A stretch of DNA of 34,026 nucleotides, taken from the NCBI GenBank assembly GCA_937957915.1, contig CALGNZ010000099.1, positions 1 to 34,026 on the forward strand, read 5' to 3'. The notes beneath the pieces were generated by a model. It was given only the letters and a program-made list of their open reading frames with translations, was not told the origin of the DNA and made no database searches. This document shows positions 8,186 through 16,872 of the stretch, piece after piece. The stretch is from an uncultured Granulosicoccaceae bacterium (GTDB taxonomy: Bacteria > Pseudomonadota > Gammaproteobacteria > Granulosicoccales > Granulosicoccaceae). Both the position numbers and the translations under genes were made by a program. The first letter of the stretch is position 1; every line of letters begins with the position of its first letter.

Positions 8186-9820
8186 ATGACCAGACATCTT
8201 AAAATCGTGCTTTTTAGCCTGATTGCACTTCCGGGCGCAAATGCTTACGCGCAAAATGGCAGTGCGAATTGCAGCTACGAGAATGCCGCTGTTAACGGTG
8301 GCTGGGGCTGGGATCCTGTCGCTCTGCAAAGCTGCGCACCGATTGAGGGCGCAGGTGGTTCCGATTCGAATACGGATTCAGGCACAGCTGGCGGTGCAGA
8401 CCCGAACTGCGATTATTCCGCAGCCGCACAGTATGATGGCTGGGGCTGGGATCCAACCACGCTTTCCAGTTGTCCGCCGCTGACGCAAACCGCGGATGAT
8501 GGCAGACCCGTTTGCCAGTTTGCAGATTCAGATGCGGATGGCGACGGCTTCGGCTGGGAAAACAGCATGACTTGCCTGGTTGTGGCGGAGAATGATTCAA
8601 CGCCGGTCAGCACCGGTGGGTCAGACAAGCCCGTTTGCAGCTCGTCAGCGGTTGACCCGGATGGTGATGGCTACGGTTGGGAAAACGAAGCCTCCTGTGT
8701 GGTGGCTTCTGCGCCAGAGACTGACCCGCCGGAAACCGGTAGCGAGGTAGTGCTCAGCCCTGCAGGCGCAATCAATACCGGCAAACCGGTCTATCGCTGG
8801 CCGGCTGTGGCCAATGCTGATAAGTATCGGCTTATTGTCAGAGACTCAGGCGGCAACGGATTCAACCATGAAATTGATCCGGTCGCTGCAAATTGTCAAA
8901 CCGGTGCAGGCGCCTGCAGCGCGCAGCCGGACACCGGCTATTTCGATAACTTCCTCAACTGGACCGTTCAGGCAGAAGTGAATGGACAGACGCAGGTCGC
9001 CGCAGGCCCGGTTGCTTTTAAAACCCCGGTGTCGGCTGATTTGCAGCCGATCGCCTCAAACACGGCCTCTTGCGAAGCGTACCCGGCCATGGCCTATGAC
9101 AAGTATGTGGTGGTTAACAATATCTGGAATGCCAGAGCCATGTACCGCAGCGGCTGGTCGCAAACCATCAACATCGATCAGCAGCACGGCGGTTCTGTCG
9201 TTCCCTCGTGGAAGTATGACTGGCTGCAGGAATCCGATGGCGGTATTTTCGATGTGAAATCGTATCCGGAAGTCGTGTACGGTAACAAGCTTGGCGTTCA
9301 TGTGTCTGGCAGTAAGGCTGAAACCGGCTTACCCGAAAAGGTGGCGGACATCGACGAGTTTAAAGTCGACTATAGTTTTACCCATGAGTTCGATGCCGAG
9401 GTTAACGTTGCTTTAGAATCGTTTTTTCACAGCAGTTGCGATATTGCCGGCCCCTGCGATGACATCGATAACCGTGCTTTTGAGATGATGATCTGGGTGC
9501 AAAACCCGACTGTGCGTACCCCGGGTGACCTGGCGGTGACGGGGGTTATGATCGATAATAAATTGTGGGACGTTTACATCAAGCCGCGCAGCAACAAAAA
9601 GTACATTGCGTTTACCGCGCAGACCGATCAGCCGAGTGGCACTTTGAACTGGAACCGGTTTGTCGACTGGACGGTTGAGTGGACAAAAAACAATGCCGAG
9701 GACCTGGAGATCAATCAGCTTTCCACGGAATACTGCATGGGCGCTATCGAGATAGGTACCGAAGTGTTTAATGGCAAAGGCAGTTTTACCCTCGACCGTT
9801 ACAATATTACGCGAAACTAG
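8186..9820 (+). CDS. Secreted GH12-family beta-glucanase with CBM-like GWGW repeats
   Basis: Predicted extracellular endoglucanase or xyloglucanase of 544 residues. Residues 1-22 form a signal peptide ending NAYA. Then come two CXYXXAXXXXGWGWDP motifs (C29-C50 and C75-C96) and two VC-DXDGDGXGWEN-C motifs (C110-C130 and C151-C171); the latter recall the GWGWEN-SC core of CBM10 cellulose-binding modules. An Fn3-like region (about 187-280, KPVYRWPAV and YRLIVRD) joins them to the catalytic domain (about 296-544). There NNIWNA, PSWKYDW, YPEVVYG, FEMMIWV with predicted nucleophile Glu433, and EIGTEVFNG with predicted acid/base Glu526 fit GH12. The phrase ESFFHSSCDI before the nucleophile strand is shared with the lipoprotein at 32278. 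The exact substrate (cellulose, xyloglucan or mixed-linkage glucan) is not determinable. Confidence 0.85.
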   Translation: MTRHLKIVLFSLIALPGANAYAQNGSANCSYENAAVNGGWGWDPVALQSCAPIEGAGGSDSNTDSGTAGGADPNCDYSAAAQYDGWGWDPTTLSSCPPLTQTADDGRPVCQFADSDADGDGFGWENSMTCLVVAENDSTPVSTGGSDKPVCSSSAVDPDGDGYGWENEASCVVASAPETDPPETGSEVVLSPAGAINTGKPVYRWPAVANADKYRLIVRDSGGNGFNHEIDPVAANCQTGAGACSAQPDTGYFDNFLNWTVQAEVNGQTQVAAGPVAFKTPVSADLQPIASNTASCEAYPAMAYDKYVVVNNIWNARAMYRSGWSQTINIDQQHGGSVVPSWKYDWLQESDGGIFDVKSYPEVVYGNKLGVHVSGSKAETGLPEKVADIDEFKVDYSFTHEFDAEVNVALESFFHSSCDIAGPCDDIDNRAFEMMIWVQNPTVRTPGDLAVTGVMIDNKLWDVYIKPRSNKKYIAFTAQTDQPSGTLNWNRFVDWTVEWTKNNAEDLEINQLSTEYCMGAIEIGTEVFNGKGSFTLDRYNITRN

Positions 9821-9836
9821 AATATTGACATCAGAT

Positions 9837-9875
9837 CGGGTCGTGCAATGGTGCGCGGCCCGAGCGTCTTTTATT
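9837..9875 (+). terminator. Possible intrinsic terminator after the GH12 gene
   Basis: CGGGTCG pairs with CGGCCCG (7 pairs, one G-T) across a 12-base loop, followed after a short spacer by TCTTTTATT. It begins 17 bases after the GH12 stop codon. A pyrimidine-rich stretch continues to about 9930. Confidence 0.5.
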
Positions 9876-10095
9876 GGCTTTTACCCCCTTTTATTTCCCT
9901 CCTATCCTCTCGCTTTTCCCTTTCCCGAATACCGCAACATCTTTCGCTGCCTGTCTGGCTTGTCTGTTGTCGGCACAAGCATGGTTAGTGAGTTTCCTTG
10001 CGTACCCTGTGTTGCATTGATGGTGTATTGACCGACTGTTGCTTTGGTCGATCGGTCGTGTAGAGTCAGTCCATTCTCAATTGGATGACTCGACC

Positions 10096-13000
10096 ATGTG
10101 GCAATTCTGGGTAGATCGTGGTGGCACTTTTACTGATGTGGTTGCGCGTGATCCGTCCGGATCACTGCTGACCCGAAAGTTATTGTCCGAAAACCCTGAA
10201 CAATACCCGGATGCAGCAGTGCAGGGCATTCGCGATCTGTTGGGGCTGGCGAGCACTGATGCGATCCCGAAGCACACCATAGCGGCCGTAAAAATGGGTA
10301 CCACGGTCGCGACCAATGCCCTGCTGGAGCGCAAGGGTGACCGGACATTATTGCTGATCACCAAAGGGTTTGCCGACCTGCTGCGAATAGGCTACCAAAC
10401 CAGACCGGCCTTGTTTGATCTGGATATTGTATTGCCAGAGCTGTTGTATGAAACGGTGGCAGAGGTAGACGAACGGCTGACGGCAAGCGGACAGGTCGAG
10501 ACCGAACTTGACGCAGAGAGTGCTTTGGCTGCACTGCAGTCCGCCTATGACGGCGGTATTCGCAGCGTGGCAATAGCGCTGATGCACGGTTATAAAAACC
10601 CGCTCCATGAAGACCGACTGGCCGAGTTGGCGGAGCGTGTCGGCTTTCCGCAAATCTCGGTGTCGAGCCGTATCTCGCCATTGATGAAGCTTGTGAGTCG
10701 AGGTGACACTACGGTGACTGATGCGTATCTGTCACCGATACTGCGACGCTATGTTGATCAGGTGCGAACAGCGCTGGAGGCAGACAAAGGTGGCTGTGAA
10801 AGATTGCTTTTCATGCAATCGAGTGGTGGTCTGACGGATGCCAATCTGTTTCAGGGTAAGGATGCTATTTTGTCTGGCCCGGCGGGTGGCGTGGTCGGTA
10901 TGGTAAAGACGGGTGAGTTGTCTGGCCATCACAAGCTAATTGGCTTTGACATGGGGGGCACATCAACCGATGTTTGTCACTACGCAGGCAGCTATGAGCG
11001 CAGCTTCGAAACAGAGGTCGCCGGCGTTCGCATGCGCGCGCCCATGATGAACATCCATACCGTGGCTGCGGGCGGTGGATCAATTTTAAAGTTTAGTGAC
11101 GGGCGATTTCAGGTGGGGCCGGAAAGTGCCGGTGCCAACCCGGGGCCTGCCTGTTATCGACGTGGCGGGCCGCTTACCGTAACTGATTGCAATGTGATGC
11201 TCGGCAAGTTGCAGCCTGATCATTTTCCGGCAGTGTTCGGGGTTAATGGTGATCAGCCGCTGGACATCGAAGTGGTTCGAAATCGGTTTTTGTCGCTGGC
11301 CGATGAAATTGCCAAACAAAGCAAAGCCGAGGTCATGACCGCTGAGGAAGTGGCAAACGGTTTTCTGAAAATCGCCGTAGAAAATATGGCGAATGCGATA
11401 AAAAAGATATCGGTGCAGCGTGGCTATGACGTTACTCGCTACACGCTCAACTGCTTTGGTGGTGCCGGTGGTCAGCATGCCTGTGGTGTTGCCGATGCGT
11501 TAGGCATCACCCAGGTATTGCTGCATCCGTTTGCCGGTGTACTGTCTGCTTACGGAATGGGGCTTGCCGAAATACGCGCACTGCGTGAAAAGCAGTTTGA
11601 GCGTTCTGTGAGTGAGGTTGAAGCCGCAGCAGCTGAGCTTGAAATTCTGGCCCGGTCAGCCCGTGACGAAGTGTTAGCGCAAGGTGTCGATGATCATTCG
11701 ATCACGTTGCTCAAGCGCGTGCAACTTCGTTATCCCGGTTCGTTTTTACCGCTTGAAGTCGAGTTTGGGTCTGAGTTGCAGATGCGGCAGCGATTCGAGC
11801 AGGCCCACCAAACCCGTTATGGATTTGCTGCCGGAGAAAGAGACCTGGTGATCGAGGCCGTTGGCGTAGAGGCCATTGGTGCGACAGAGTCTGTGCATCA
11901 GGCGGCGCAGCCCTTGATCACAGGAGAGCCCGACTGCGTTGATACCGTGATGATGTACAACGAAGGCCAGCAGTCTCAGACGCCACTCTATGACAGAGAG
12001 CATCTGCAGCCAGGGCAAACGCTGACCGGGCCGGCAATCATTAAAGAATCGACGGCAACAACGATTGTCGAGCAGGGCTGGCAGGCAACACAGGATGCCT
12101 GGGGGCAGCTGTTGCTGAGTCGTCACCAACCACTGCAATCCGGTTTGTCAGTGGGTACCAATGCAGATCCCATTATGCTGGAGGTGTTTAATAATCTGTT
12201 TATGAACATTGCCGAGCAGATGGGAGCAACGCTTGCCAATACTGCCTATTCGGTAAATATCAAAGAACGGCTCGACTTCTCTTGTGCGCTGTTTGATATC
12301 AAGGGCAGCCTGGTGGCGAATGCCCCTCATGTGCCGGTACATCTGGGGTCGATGAGTGAATCAATTAAAACCATCATCGAGTTGAACCAGCACACGATGC
12401 AGTCCGGTGATGTGTTTATGTTAAACGCGCCGTTTAACGGAGGTACCCATTTACCGGATGTAACTGTGGTCACGCCAGTGTGGGACAACACGGGTACACA
12501 GGTGTTGTTTTACGTTGCATCGCGTGGCCACCATGCGGATATTGGTGGTCGCACACCAGGGTCCGCGCCACCGGATAGCAGCCACATTGAAGATGAAGGC
12601 GTGCTGATCGATAACTTCAAGCTGGTTGATGCGGGCGTTCTGCGGGAAACCGAAACCAGAGAGTTACTTGCCTCGGGCAAGTACCCCTGCCGCAATATCG
12701 ATGAAAACATGGCAGATCTTGCGGCGCAGGTAGCAGCCAATGAAACGGGTGCTCAGGAAGTGCGCCGCATGGTGCAGCAATTCGGGCTTGATACGGTTCA
12801 GGCGTACATGAAGCATGTGCAGGACAACGCAGAAGAGTGTGTTCGTCAGGTGATTACTGCGTTGAACGATGGAAGCTATCGCTATGAACTGGATAGCGGC
12901 GCATTTATCTGCGTTGCCATTAAAGTTGATCGTGAAAATCGAAGCGCGGTAATTGACTTCACCGGTACCTCCGCAAAAGATCCGCTGAACTACAACGCCC

Positions 13001-13695
13001 CTTTTGCTGTGTGCAGAGCTGTTGTGCTCTATGTGTTTCGGACGCTGGTTGATAAAGCCATACCACTAAACGAAGGTTGTTTTAAACCTCTGACGATTAT
13101 CGCGCCGGCCGGAAGCATGATCAACGCTGAGTATCCGTCAGCGGTGATCGCAGGAAATACCGAGGTCAGCCAGGCAATGTGCAATGCGGTGTTTGGTGCG
13201 TTGGGTGTTATCGCAGGAAGCCAGGCCACGATGAATAACTTTGTCTGGGGTAACGAGCGCCTGCAAAACTACGAGACAATTTGCGGTGGTACTGGCGCGG
13301 GGGCCGATTTTCATGGCTGTTCAGCCATCCAGACTCACATGACAAACACCAGAATGACCGACCCTGAAGTGCTCGAGTGGCGATTTCCTGTGCATCTTGA
13401 AGCTTTTTCTATACGCAAAGGTTCCGGTGGCGCTGGTCGCTTCAGTGGTGGCAATGGCATTACACGAAGACTTCGCTTTCTGGAATCAATGACTGTCACT
13501 ATCCTGGGCGGCCACCGTCGTGTGCCTCCGTTTGGTGTTGACGGTGGAAAGCCGGGTGGAGTGGGTAAAGACTGGGTGGAGAGAGCAGACGGGACCACAG
13601 TGCAGTTAAAGGGGATTGATGCGACCGATGTCCACAATGGCGATACCTTCGTGATGGAAACACCGGGAGGGGGTGGCTTTGGCGTTGCCGATTGA
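10096..13695 (+). CDS. Hydantoinase/5-oxoprolinase-family protein, fused HyuA and HyuB halves
   Basis: An ATP-dependent cyclic-amide hydrolase of about 1,199 residues with both family halves in one chain, as in 5-oxoprolinase (5-oxoproline + ATP to glutamate). The start is set at the ATG at 10096 because the protein then opens [16 protein letters not shown] like bacterial oxoprolinases and GGATGA lies upstream; an upstream TTG at 10039 would add 19 unlikely residues. The HyuA half (about 1-670) shows GGTFTD at 9-14, [25 protein letters not shown] near 260 and [11 protein letters not shown] near 283, the actin-like ATPase motifs. The HyuB half (about 690-1199) has [44 protein letters not shown] and a closing TPGGGGFG. 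Hydantoinase or acetone-carboxylase-like activity cannot be excluded, but the single-chain arrangement and N-terminus favour oxoprolinase. Confidence 0.9.
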   Translation: MWQFWVDRGGTFTDVVARDPSGSLLTRKLLSENPEQYPDAAVQGIRDLLGLASTDAIPKHTIAAVKMGTTVATNALLERKGDRTLLLITKGFADLLRIGYQTRPALFDLDIVLPELLYETVAEVDERLTASGQVETELDAESALAALQSAYDGGIRSVAIALMHGYKNPLHEDRLAELAERVGFPQISVSSRISPLMKLVSRGDTTVTDAYLSPILRRYVDQVRTALEADKGGCERLLFMQSSGGLTDANLFQGKDAILSGPAGGVVGMVKTGELSGHHKLIGFDMGGTSTDVCHYAGSYERSFETEVAGVRMRAPMMNIHTVAAGGGSILKFSDGRFQVGPESAGANPGPACYRRGGPLTVTDCNVMLGKLQPDHFPAVFGVNGDQPLDIEVVRNRFLSLADEIAKQSKAEVMTAEEVANGFLKIAVENMANAIKKISVQRGYDVTRYTLNCFGGAGGQHACGVADALGITQVLLHPFAGVLSAYGMGLAEIRALREKQFERSVSEVEAAAAELEILARSARDEVLAQGVDDHSITLLKRVQLRYPGSFLPLEVEFGSELQMRQRFEQAHQTRYGFAAGERDLVIEAVGVEAIGATESVHQAAQPLITGEPDCVDTVMMYNEGQQSQTPLYDREHLQPGQTLTGPAIIKESTATTIVEQGWQATQDAWGQLLLSRHQPLQSGLSVGTNADPIMLEVFNNLFMNIAEQMGATLANTAYSVNIKERLDFSCALFDIKGSLVANAPHVPVHLGSMSESIKTIIELNQHTMQSGDVFMLNAPFNGGTHLPDVTVVTPVWDNTGTQVLFYVASRGHHADIGGRTPGSAPPDSSHIEDEGVLIDNFKLVDAGVLRETETRELLASGKYPCRNIDENMADLAAQVAANETGAQEVRRMVQQFGLDTVQAYMKHVQDNAEECVRQVITALNDGSYRYELDSGAFICVAIKVDRENRSAVIDFTGTSAKDPLNYNAPFAVCRAVVLYVFRTLVDKAIPLNEGCFKPLTIIAPAGSMINAEYPSAVIAGNTEVSQAMCNAVFGALGVIAGSQATMNNFVWGNERLQNYETICGGTGAGADFHGCSAIQTHMTNTRMTDPEVLEWRFPVHLEAFSIRKGSGGAGRFSGGNGITRRLRFLESMTVTILGGHRRVPPFGVDGGKPGGVGKDWVERADGTTVQLKGIDATDVHNGDTFVMETPGGGGFGVAD

Positions 13696-14456
13696 TCGCA
13701 GTGTTGTCTCTGCTTTTCATAGGCAGAGCTGTTATGGGTGAGGGCATTGGCAGTGTCAGTGGCAATGCCAACCGTGAGCGCGCCGTGATGACGGCGTTAT
13801 CGATCATTTCCGTGGTGCCGGATAAGTATTCGACCAAATGATCGTTTGGGTAGTTGCAAGACCAGGGCTACTGCCACGATATGCATCTGCTGCGCAGCAA
13901 AACAGGCTGATTGCTGACCTGATTTGAATTCAACATCGGGCTATTGCAGTCGCTTTGACCCGCCACTGCGATAAATTCTGTGGATGTTTAAAATGAGCGA
14001 ATTTTCGTTGCGCTTAACGCGCGTTGGAGATAGGGTGATATTGGCGAGGTGAAAGGTCTTGCCACCACCTTTCGAACGGTGGTTCGCTAGAAGTCGCTAT
14101 AAATCATTGGGTTTTTGTGTCAGATTTCCGGGGCTAAATCGGTGGAAAGTACTGTGGTGCAGGCCATAAACTCGGTGTTGACTTGCTTGTTGCTGCCGTC
14201 CCTTTCGGTTTGTGGCTGCAGTGGTAAGTGGTGTATGCATAAGGAAACGAGCAAATAGATGCGGTTTTTTAACTTGTAAACTAGTTTGCTGAAGTCAGAT
14301 ATTGGAGCAGTAAGCAGCAGTTGTTGCAGGAGGGGAAATAATGATGTGTGAGCGCTGACGTCGGGAGTGAAAACTCCATAAGTCTGCGAGCGATGGTTTT
14401 GTGTTGCTTGCTGCGTCAGCTGATTGAACTAGTGGTTAGTAGAACGCAGGTGAAAT
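13696..14456. other. Gene-poor 761-base region
   Basis: No open frame here looks like a protein. A 35-codon frame from 13733 starts MGEGIGSVSGN and has no recognisable family. Small hairpins occur near 14051-14086, including GAAAGGT/ACCTTTC, CGAAC-GGTG-GTTCG and an alternative ACCACC/GGTGGT pairing, so mutually exclusive stems are possible. The AT-rich part near 14240-14300 probably contains promoter elements for the TetR gene, but I cannot fix them. Confidence 0.4.
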
Positions 14457-15140
14457 TTGACTTCCTTCGCAGAGTTTCGCGATACGTATCAGTATCGCGG
14501 CGATAAGATTTATGAACTGATATATGAACGCCATAAGTATTCCTTGAGGGGTAAGCGCCCGGAAGTTGTGGTGCGTAATCTAAAAGCAATATTTGAGCAT
14601 GCATTCGAGATATCTCGACAGCGCGGTTTCAATGCAATGTCGTTGAGAGATTTGTCCAAGAGTTCGGAGCTTTCTATCGGTGCGCTGTACGGTTGCATCA
14701 AATCAAAAAACGATATCCCCAGTATTGCTTGCGATACCATTAATTTTTTGCACACTGAATTCCTGCAGCGGTATCAGGAGCGTGCAGATTCGGACGAGAT
14801 ACTGATGTCTCACATCAGACATAGTGTGTACCTGGCAGAGATCTGGGATTCATGGTTTCGGTTTTTGTTTCAGGAAACGCAACATCTCGATACTGAAAGT
14901 CGCTGTTGTGTATCGACACTTGACCAGTCTCACCTGCAATTGCTTTCCACTCTTATCAGCCAGCAACACGATTGCAGGAGACAATCAGACGCTTTGGTCG
15001 ACACCATGATGGTGCCTCGCACAGTGATTTCCTTTGTCAACGAGTGGTGTTTGAAGAACGAGGATTTTAAAAACCAGGGAATTACGGTTGATAGATATGC
15101 TTCAGCGTTGGTTGATCTGATTTCAAGGCTTTTGAAATAA
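14457..15140 (+). CDS. TetR/AcrR-family transcriptional regulator
   Basis: A DNA-binding repressor-type protein of 227 residues. The N-terminal helix-turn-helix covers about residues 43-88: an opening helix (LKAIFEHAFEISRQRGF), AMSLRDLSKSSELSIGALYGCIKSKNDI with the classical TetR spacing, then a ligand-binding helical domain with several Trp, Phe and Cys residues. The ligand is unknown. The start is not certain. TTG at 14457 follows AGGTGA, a good ribosome site but only 3 bases away, and a stop codon precedes it. The next in-frame option is TTG at 14544, which would give a more usual N-terminus beginning just before RGKRPEVVV. No obvious target operon adjoins it; the long upstream gap and convergent downstream copper gene suggest self-regulation or a remote target. 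Confidence 0.85.
   Translation: MTSFAEFRDTYQYRGDKIYELIYERHKYSLRGKRPEVVVRNLKAIFEHAFEISRQRGFNAMSLRDLSKSSELSIGALYGCIKSKNDIPSIACDTINFLHTEFLQRYQERADSDEILMSHIRHSVYLAEIWDSWFRFLFQETQHLDTESRCCVSTLDQSHLQLLSTLISQQHDCRRQSDALVDTMMVPRTVISFVNEWCLKNEDFKNQGITVDRYASALVDLISRLLK
14478..14499. promoter_or_regulatory. 22-base palindrome at the start of the TetR gene, candidate operator
   Basis: CGCGATAC-GTATCA-GTATCGCG is a perfect 8-base inverted repeat with a 6-base spacer, and a second 10-base palindrome, GATACGTATC, overlaps its left half. Its length and position match TetR-family operators, which usually overlap the gene's own promoter or start. It falls inside the frame if the TTG at 14457 is used and in the leader if translation starts at 14544. 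Confidence 0.5.
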
Positions 15141-15249
15141 TACAGACACGAACGCTGGATTTGGCTCCCTGAAAACGCTCTCTGAAAATGCTCTTTGGAA
15201 ACGCCCCGTGACTAAGAGCCTCTCCACGCCCGGATTCTCACGCGGTAAT

Positions 15250-15275
15250 GCCAGCCCGATGCAGATCGGGCTGGC
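15250..15275. terminator. Strong hairpin between convergent genes
   Basis: GCCAGCCCGAT and ATCGGGCTGGC form an 11-base-pair perfect stem with loop GCAG, between the ends of the TetR gene and the PCu(A)C gene. No T run follows on either strand, so it may act as an mRNA 3' stabiliser or a weak bidirectional terminator. Confidence 0.45.
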
Positions 15276-15291
15276 GCACAGAGGCCGCGGG

Positions 15292-15876
15292 CTACTCTTT
15301 AGTAGTGCTGTCTACTGAAGAGTCATGATTCATTGTGCTGTGGTCCGATTTTTTATGCCCGTGTTTCGTTTCGTTTCCGCTCTTTTGTTGACGGCGGTCG
15401 ACGACCTGGAAGTTGACGATTAAGTCACCGGCTTTAGCAAAACTTAGCGTCACGGCTGGCGAGTCACCGTCCTTCAGGTCCTGTGTTAGCTGCATAAACA
15501 TGACATGTAAACCCCCGGGCGTGAGTTCCACTGTTGCCCCTGCCGGAATTGCCAGGCCGGTTTCCAGATGGCGCATTTTCATAATGTCGTCGACCATTTT
15601 CATTTCGTGCATCTGGGTAACATCGGCAAATGATGCAGAGCCGCCGATCAGAGTGTCATCTTCGACACCGGTGTTGGTAATGGTCAAATAGCCACCGGCA
15701 GTCTGTGCGCCCGGGGGCGTCGCAAAGGTAAACACCTTGTCTATGATCAGGTTATCGATGCTGTACGTTTGCGCTATCGTGGTGTTGCAGAGCAGCAGCG
15801 CTGCAGTGGCCAGCGTCAGTACAGTTAATCGGCGACTATATTGTTTGACGCGCGATGCCAGGGATAGTGATTTCAT
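15292..15876 (-). CDS. Periplasmic copper chaperone, PCu(A)C domain
   Basis: PCu(A)C proteins bind Cu(I) in the periplasm and help deliver it to cytochrome c oxidase. The 194-residue product has a signal peptide (about 1-35, ending TTIAQ) and the domain's cupredoxin-like core at about 36-162. The metal motif is visible as His90 and Met92 in MHEMKM, Met101 ten residues on, and His124 and Met126 in GLHVMFM, close to the family's H(M)X10MX21HXM spacing (here X22). PPGAQTAGGYLTITN is also typical. After the domain comes an extra His/Lys-rich tail (KHGHKKSDHSTMNH, 171-184) that could bind additional metal. It lies 75 bases after the DUF2946 gene on the same strand, a pairing common in copper loci. 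Confidence 0.9.
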   Translation of the reverse strand: MKSLSLASRVKQYSRRLTVLTLATAALLLCNTTIAQTYSIDNLIIDKVFTFATPPGAQTAGGYLTITNTGVEDDTLIGGSASFADVTQMHEMKMVDDIMKMRHLETGLAIPAGATVELTPGGLHVMFMQLTQDLKDGDSPAVTLSFAKAGDLIVNFQVVDRRQQKSGNETKHGHKKSDHSTMNHDSSVDSTTKE

Positions 15877-15951
15877 AACAGATTCTCTATGGTTTCTACA
15901 GGAACAAATGGCCGTCTGTGATAGCTGACGGCAAATAGTTGGGACGAACTT

Positions 15952-16512
15952 TTAGTCGTGCGTAGAGAACGGTGGAGCTCTGGAATGATAGGGCTGGCGA
16001 GCCTGGCCGACCGCGATAGCCGAGACTTGCGTATGGCGCGCTGCAGTTGTACCGGAACGTTCAAAATCAGGATGCTCGCCGGTGGGCAGTAGAGTGTCTG
16101 TCGAGGGCAGGTTGTTGCAGATCAGGCAGTGGAGAACGTTACTGTCGTTTTGTCGATCATTGGGTATGCTGTCTGTCGCGTTGCCATTTTTACCCGGAAA
16201 GGGCAGCCACATCGGTTTTCCGGTACAACTGATCGTCCAGATGCCAAGGTTTGACGACTGTGATGCTCCGGGCGCCGGGTGCTCTGATCCATTGATGGCT
16301 GTGTTCGCGCCGGGGTTCGCGTTGTTGTTCGCACCGGGGTTCGCACCGAGGTTCGCGTTGTTGTTCGTGGAGGCGGCATAAAATGTGGCGCTGGCAGCCA
16401 GTGCAGCCGGACCTATTGACTGCAGCAGCAGCGACACCAGCAAAAGCCAATGCAGCCTGCGCTGACTCAATGTTGGTCGATGAATGGATCTGGAGTCGGG
16501 GGGATGGAACAT
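15952..16512 (-). CDS. DUF2946-family exported protein with Asn/Gly/Ala repeat
   Basis: A small exported protein of 186 residues. It has a hydrophobic N-terminal segment (about 20-40, LLLVSLLLQSIGPAALAA), Cys96 in TISC, a CLIC pair (Cys129 and Cys132) and a C-terminal RAPP (178-181). Together these fit DUF2946, a family of unknown activity often encoded with copper-acquisition or copper-resistance genes; the CXXC and RAPP are its usual signature. Residues about 50-75 are an inserted low-complexity stretch of four-residue NXXA units, from five 12-base repeats, which is not typical of the family. It precedes the PCu(A)C gene by 75 bases and probably shares its transcript. The ATG start at 16512 lacks a strong ribosome site. 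Confidence 0.7.
   Translation of the reverse strand: MFHPPDSRSIHRPTLSQRRLHWLLLVSLLLQSIGPAALAASATFYAASTNNNANLGANPGANNNANPGANTAINGSEHPAPGASQSSNLGIWTISCTGKPMWLPFPGKNGNATDSIPNDRQNDSNVLHCLICNNLPSTDTLLPTGEHPDFERSGTTAARHTQVSAIAVGQARQPYHSRAPPFSTHD
16303..16367. repeat. 12-base tandem repeat inside the DUF2946 gene
   Basis: Five units beginning GTTCGC (ending RCCGGG, RCCGAG or GTTGTT) plus a partial sixth are contiguous on the plus strand. They encode alternating NPGA- and NNNA-type tetrapeptides on the minus strand. Confidence 0.9.
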
Positions 16513-16872
16513 CCGGAGTCAGGGTTGCGGGTACGTAGAGATTGTAGGTTAACGGTGTGGTTCGTGCACCGAGGCATTGTACAGTAGCGCGTTGAAATTT
16601 TGCGCACAAAAATTTGAGCGTTGACGGTAAGCCGTGCAGGAGTATGAGCAAGGGCGCATCTGCTAAACTGGTGCCTTTGCGATTTTCGTAACACGCCGGG
16701 ACGGTCTCATGACTCCATCCAAAACCACTTTGGGTCAGAGTGTGGCAGGCTGATCGGTTGCGTTTTTCTGAAAAAATTGCGCAGTCGCCGGAACAAAATC
16801 CTTTTCATCTGTCAAATCACTCTGCAACCCCCAATCGTTTGGCGTAACAAAACCAGCAAGGCGAAATTATCT
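16513..16872. other. Divergent intergenic region upstream of the DUF2946 and MipA genes
   Basis: A 7-base inverted repeat, AAATTTT and AAAATTT around GCGCACA, lies at 16595-16615 upstream of the DUF2946 start. It could be an operator, but nothing links it to a known copper regulator. The open frame of the MipA gene extends back to a TTG at 16777 without a convincing ribosome site. Confidence 0.35.

Noticed and set aside
3520..13695. A dedicated glutathione-to-glutamate operon from ChaC and the oxoprolinase-type protein
   Set aside because: The reactions could connect, but the genes are more than 6 kb apart with a convergent pair and a GH12 gene between, so co-regulation is not supported.
13733..13840. 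35-codon frame starting MGEGIGSVSGN after the oxoprolinase gene
   Set aside because: No family likeness and no clear ribosome site; kept only as part of the description of the gap.
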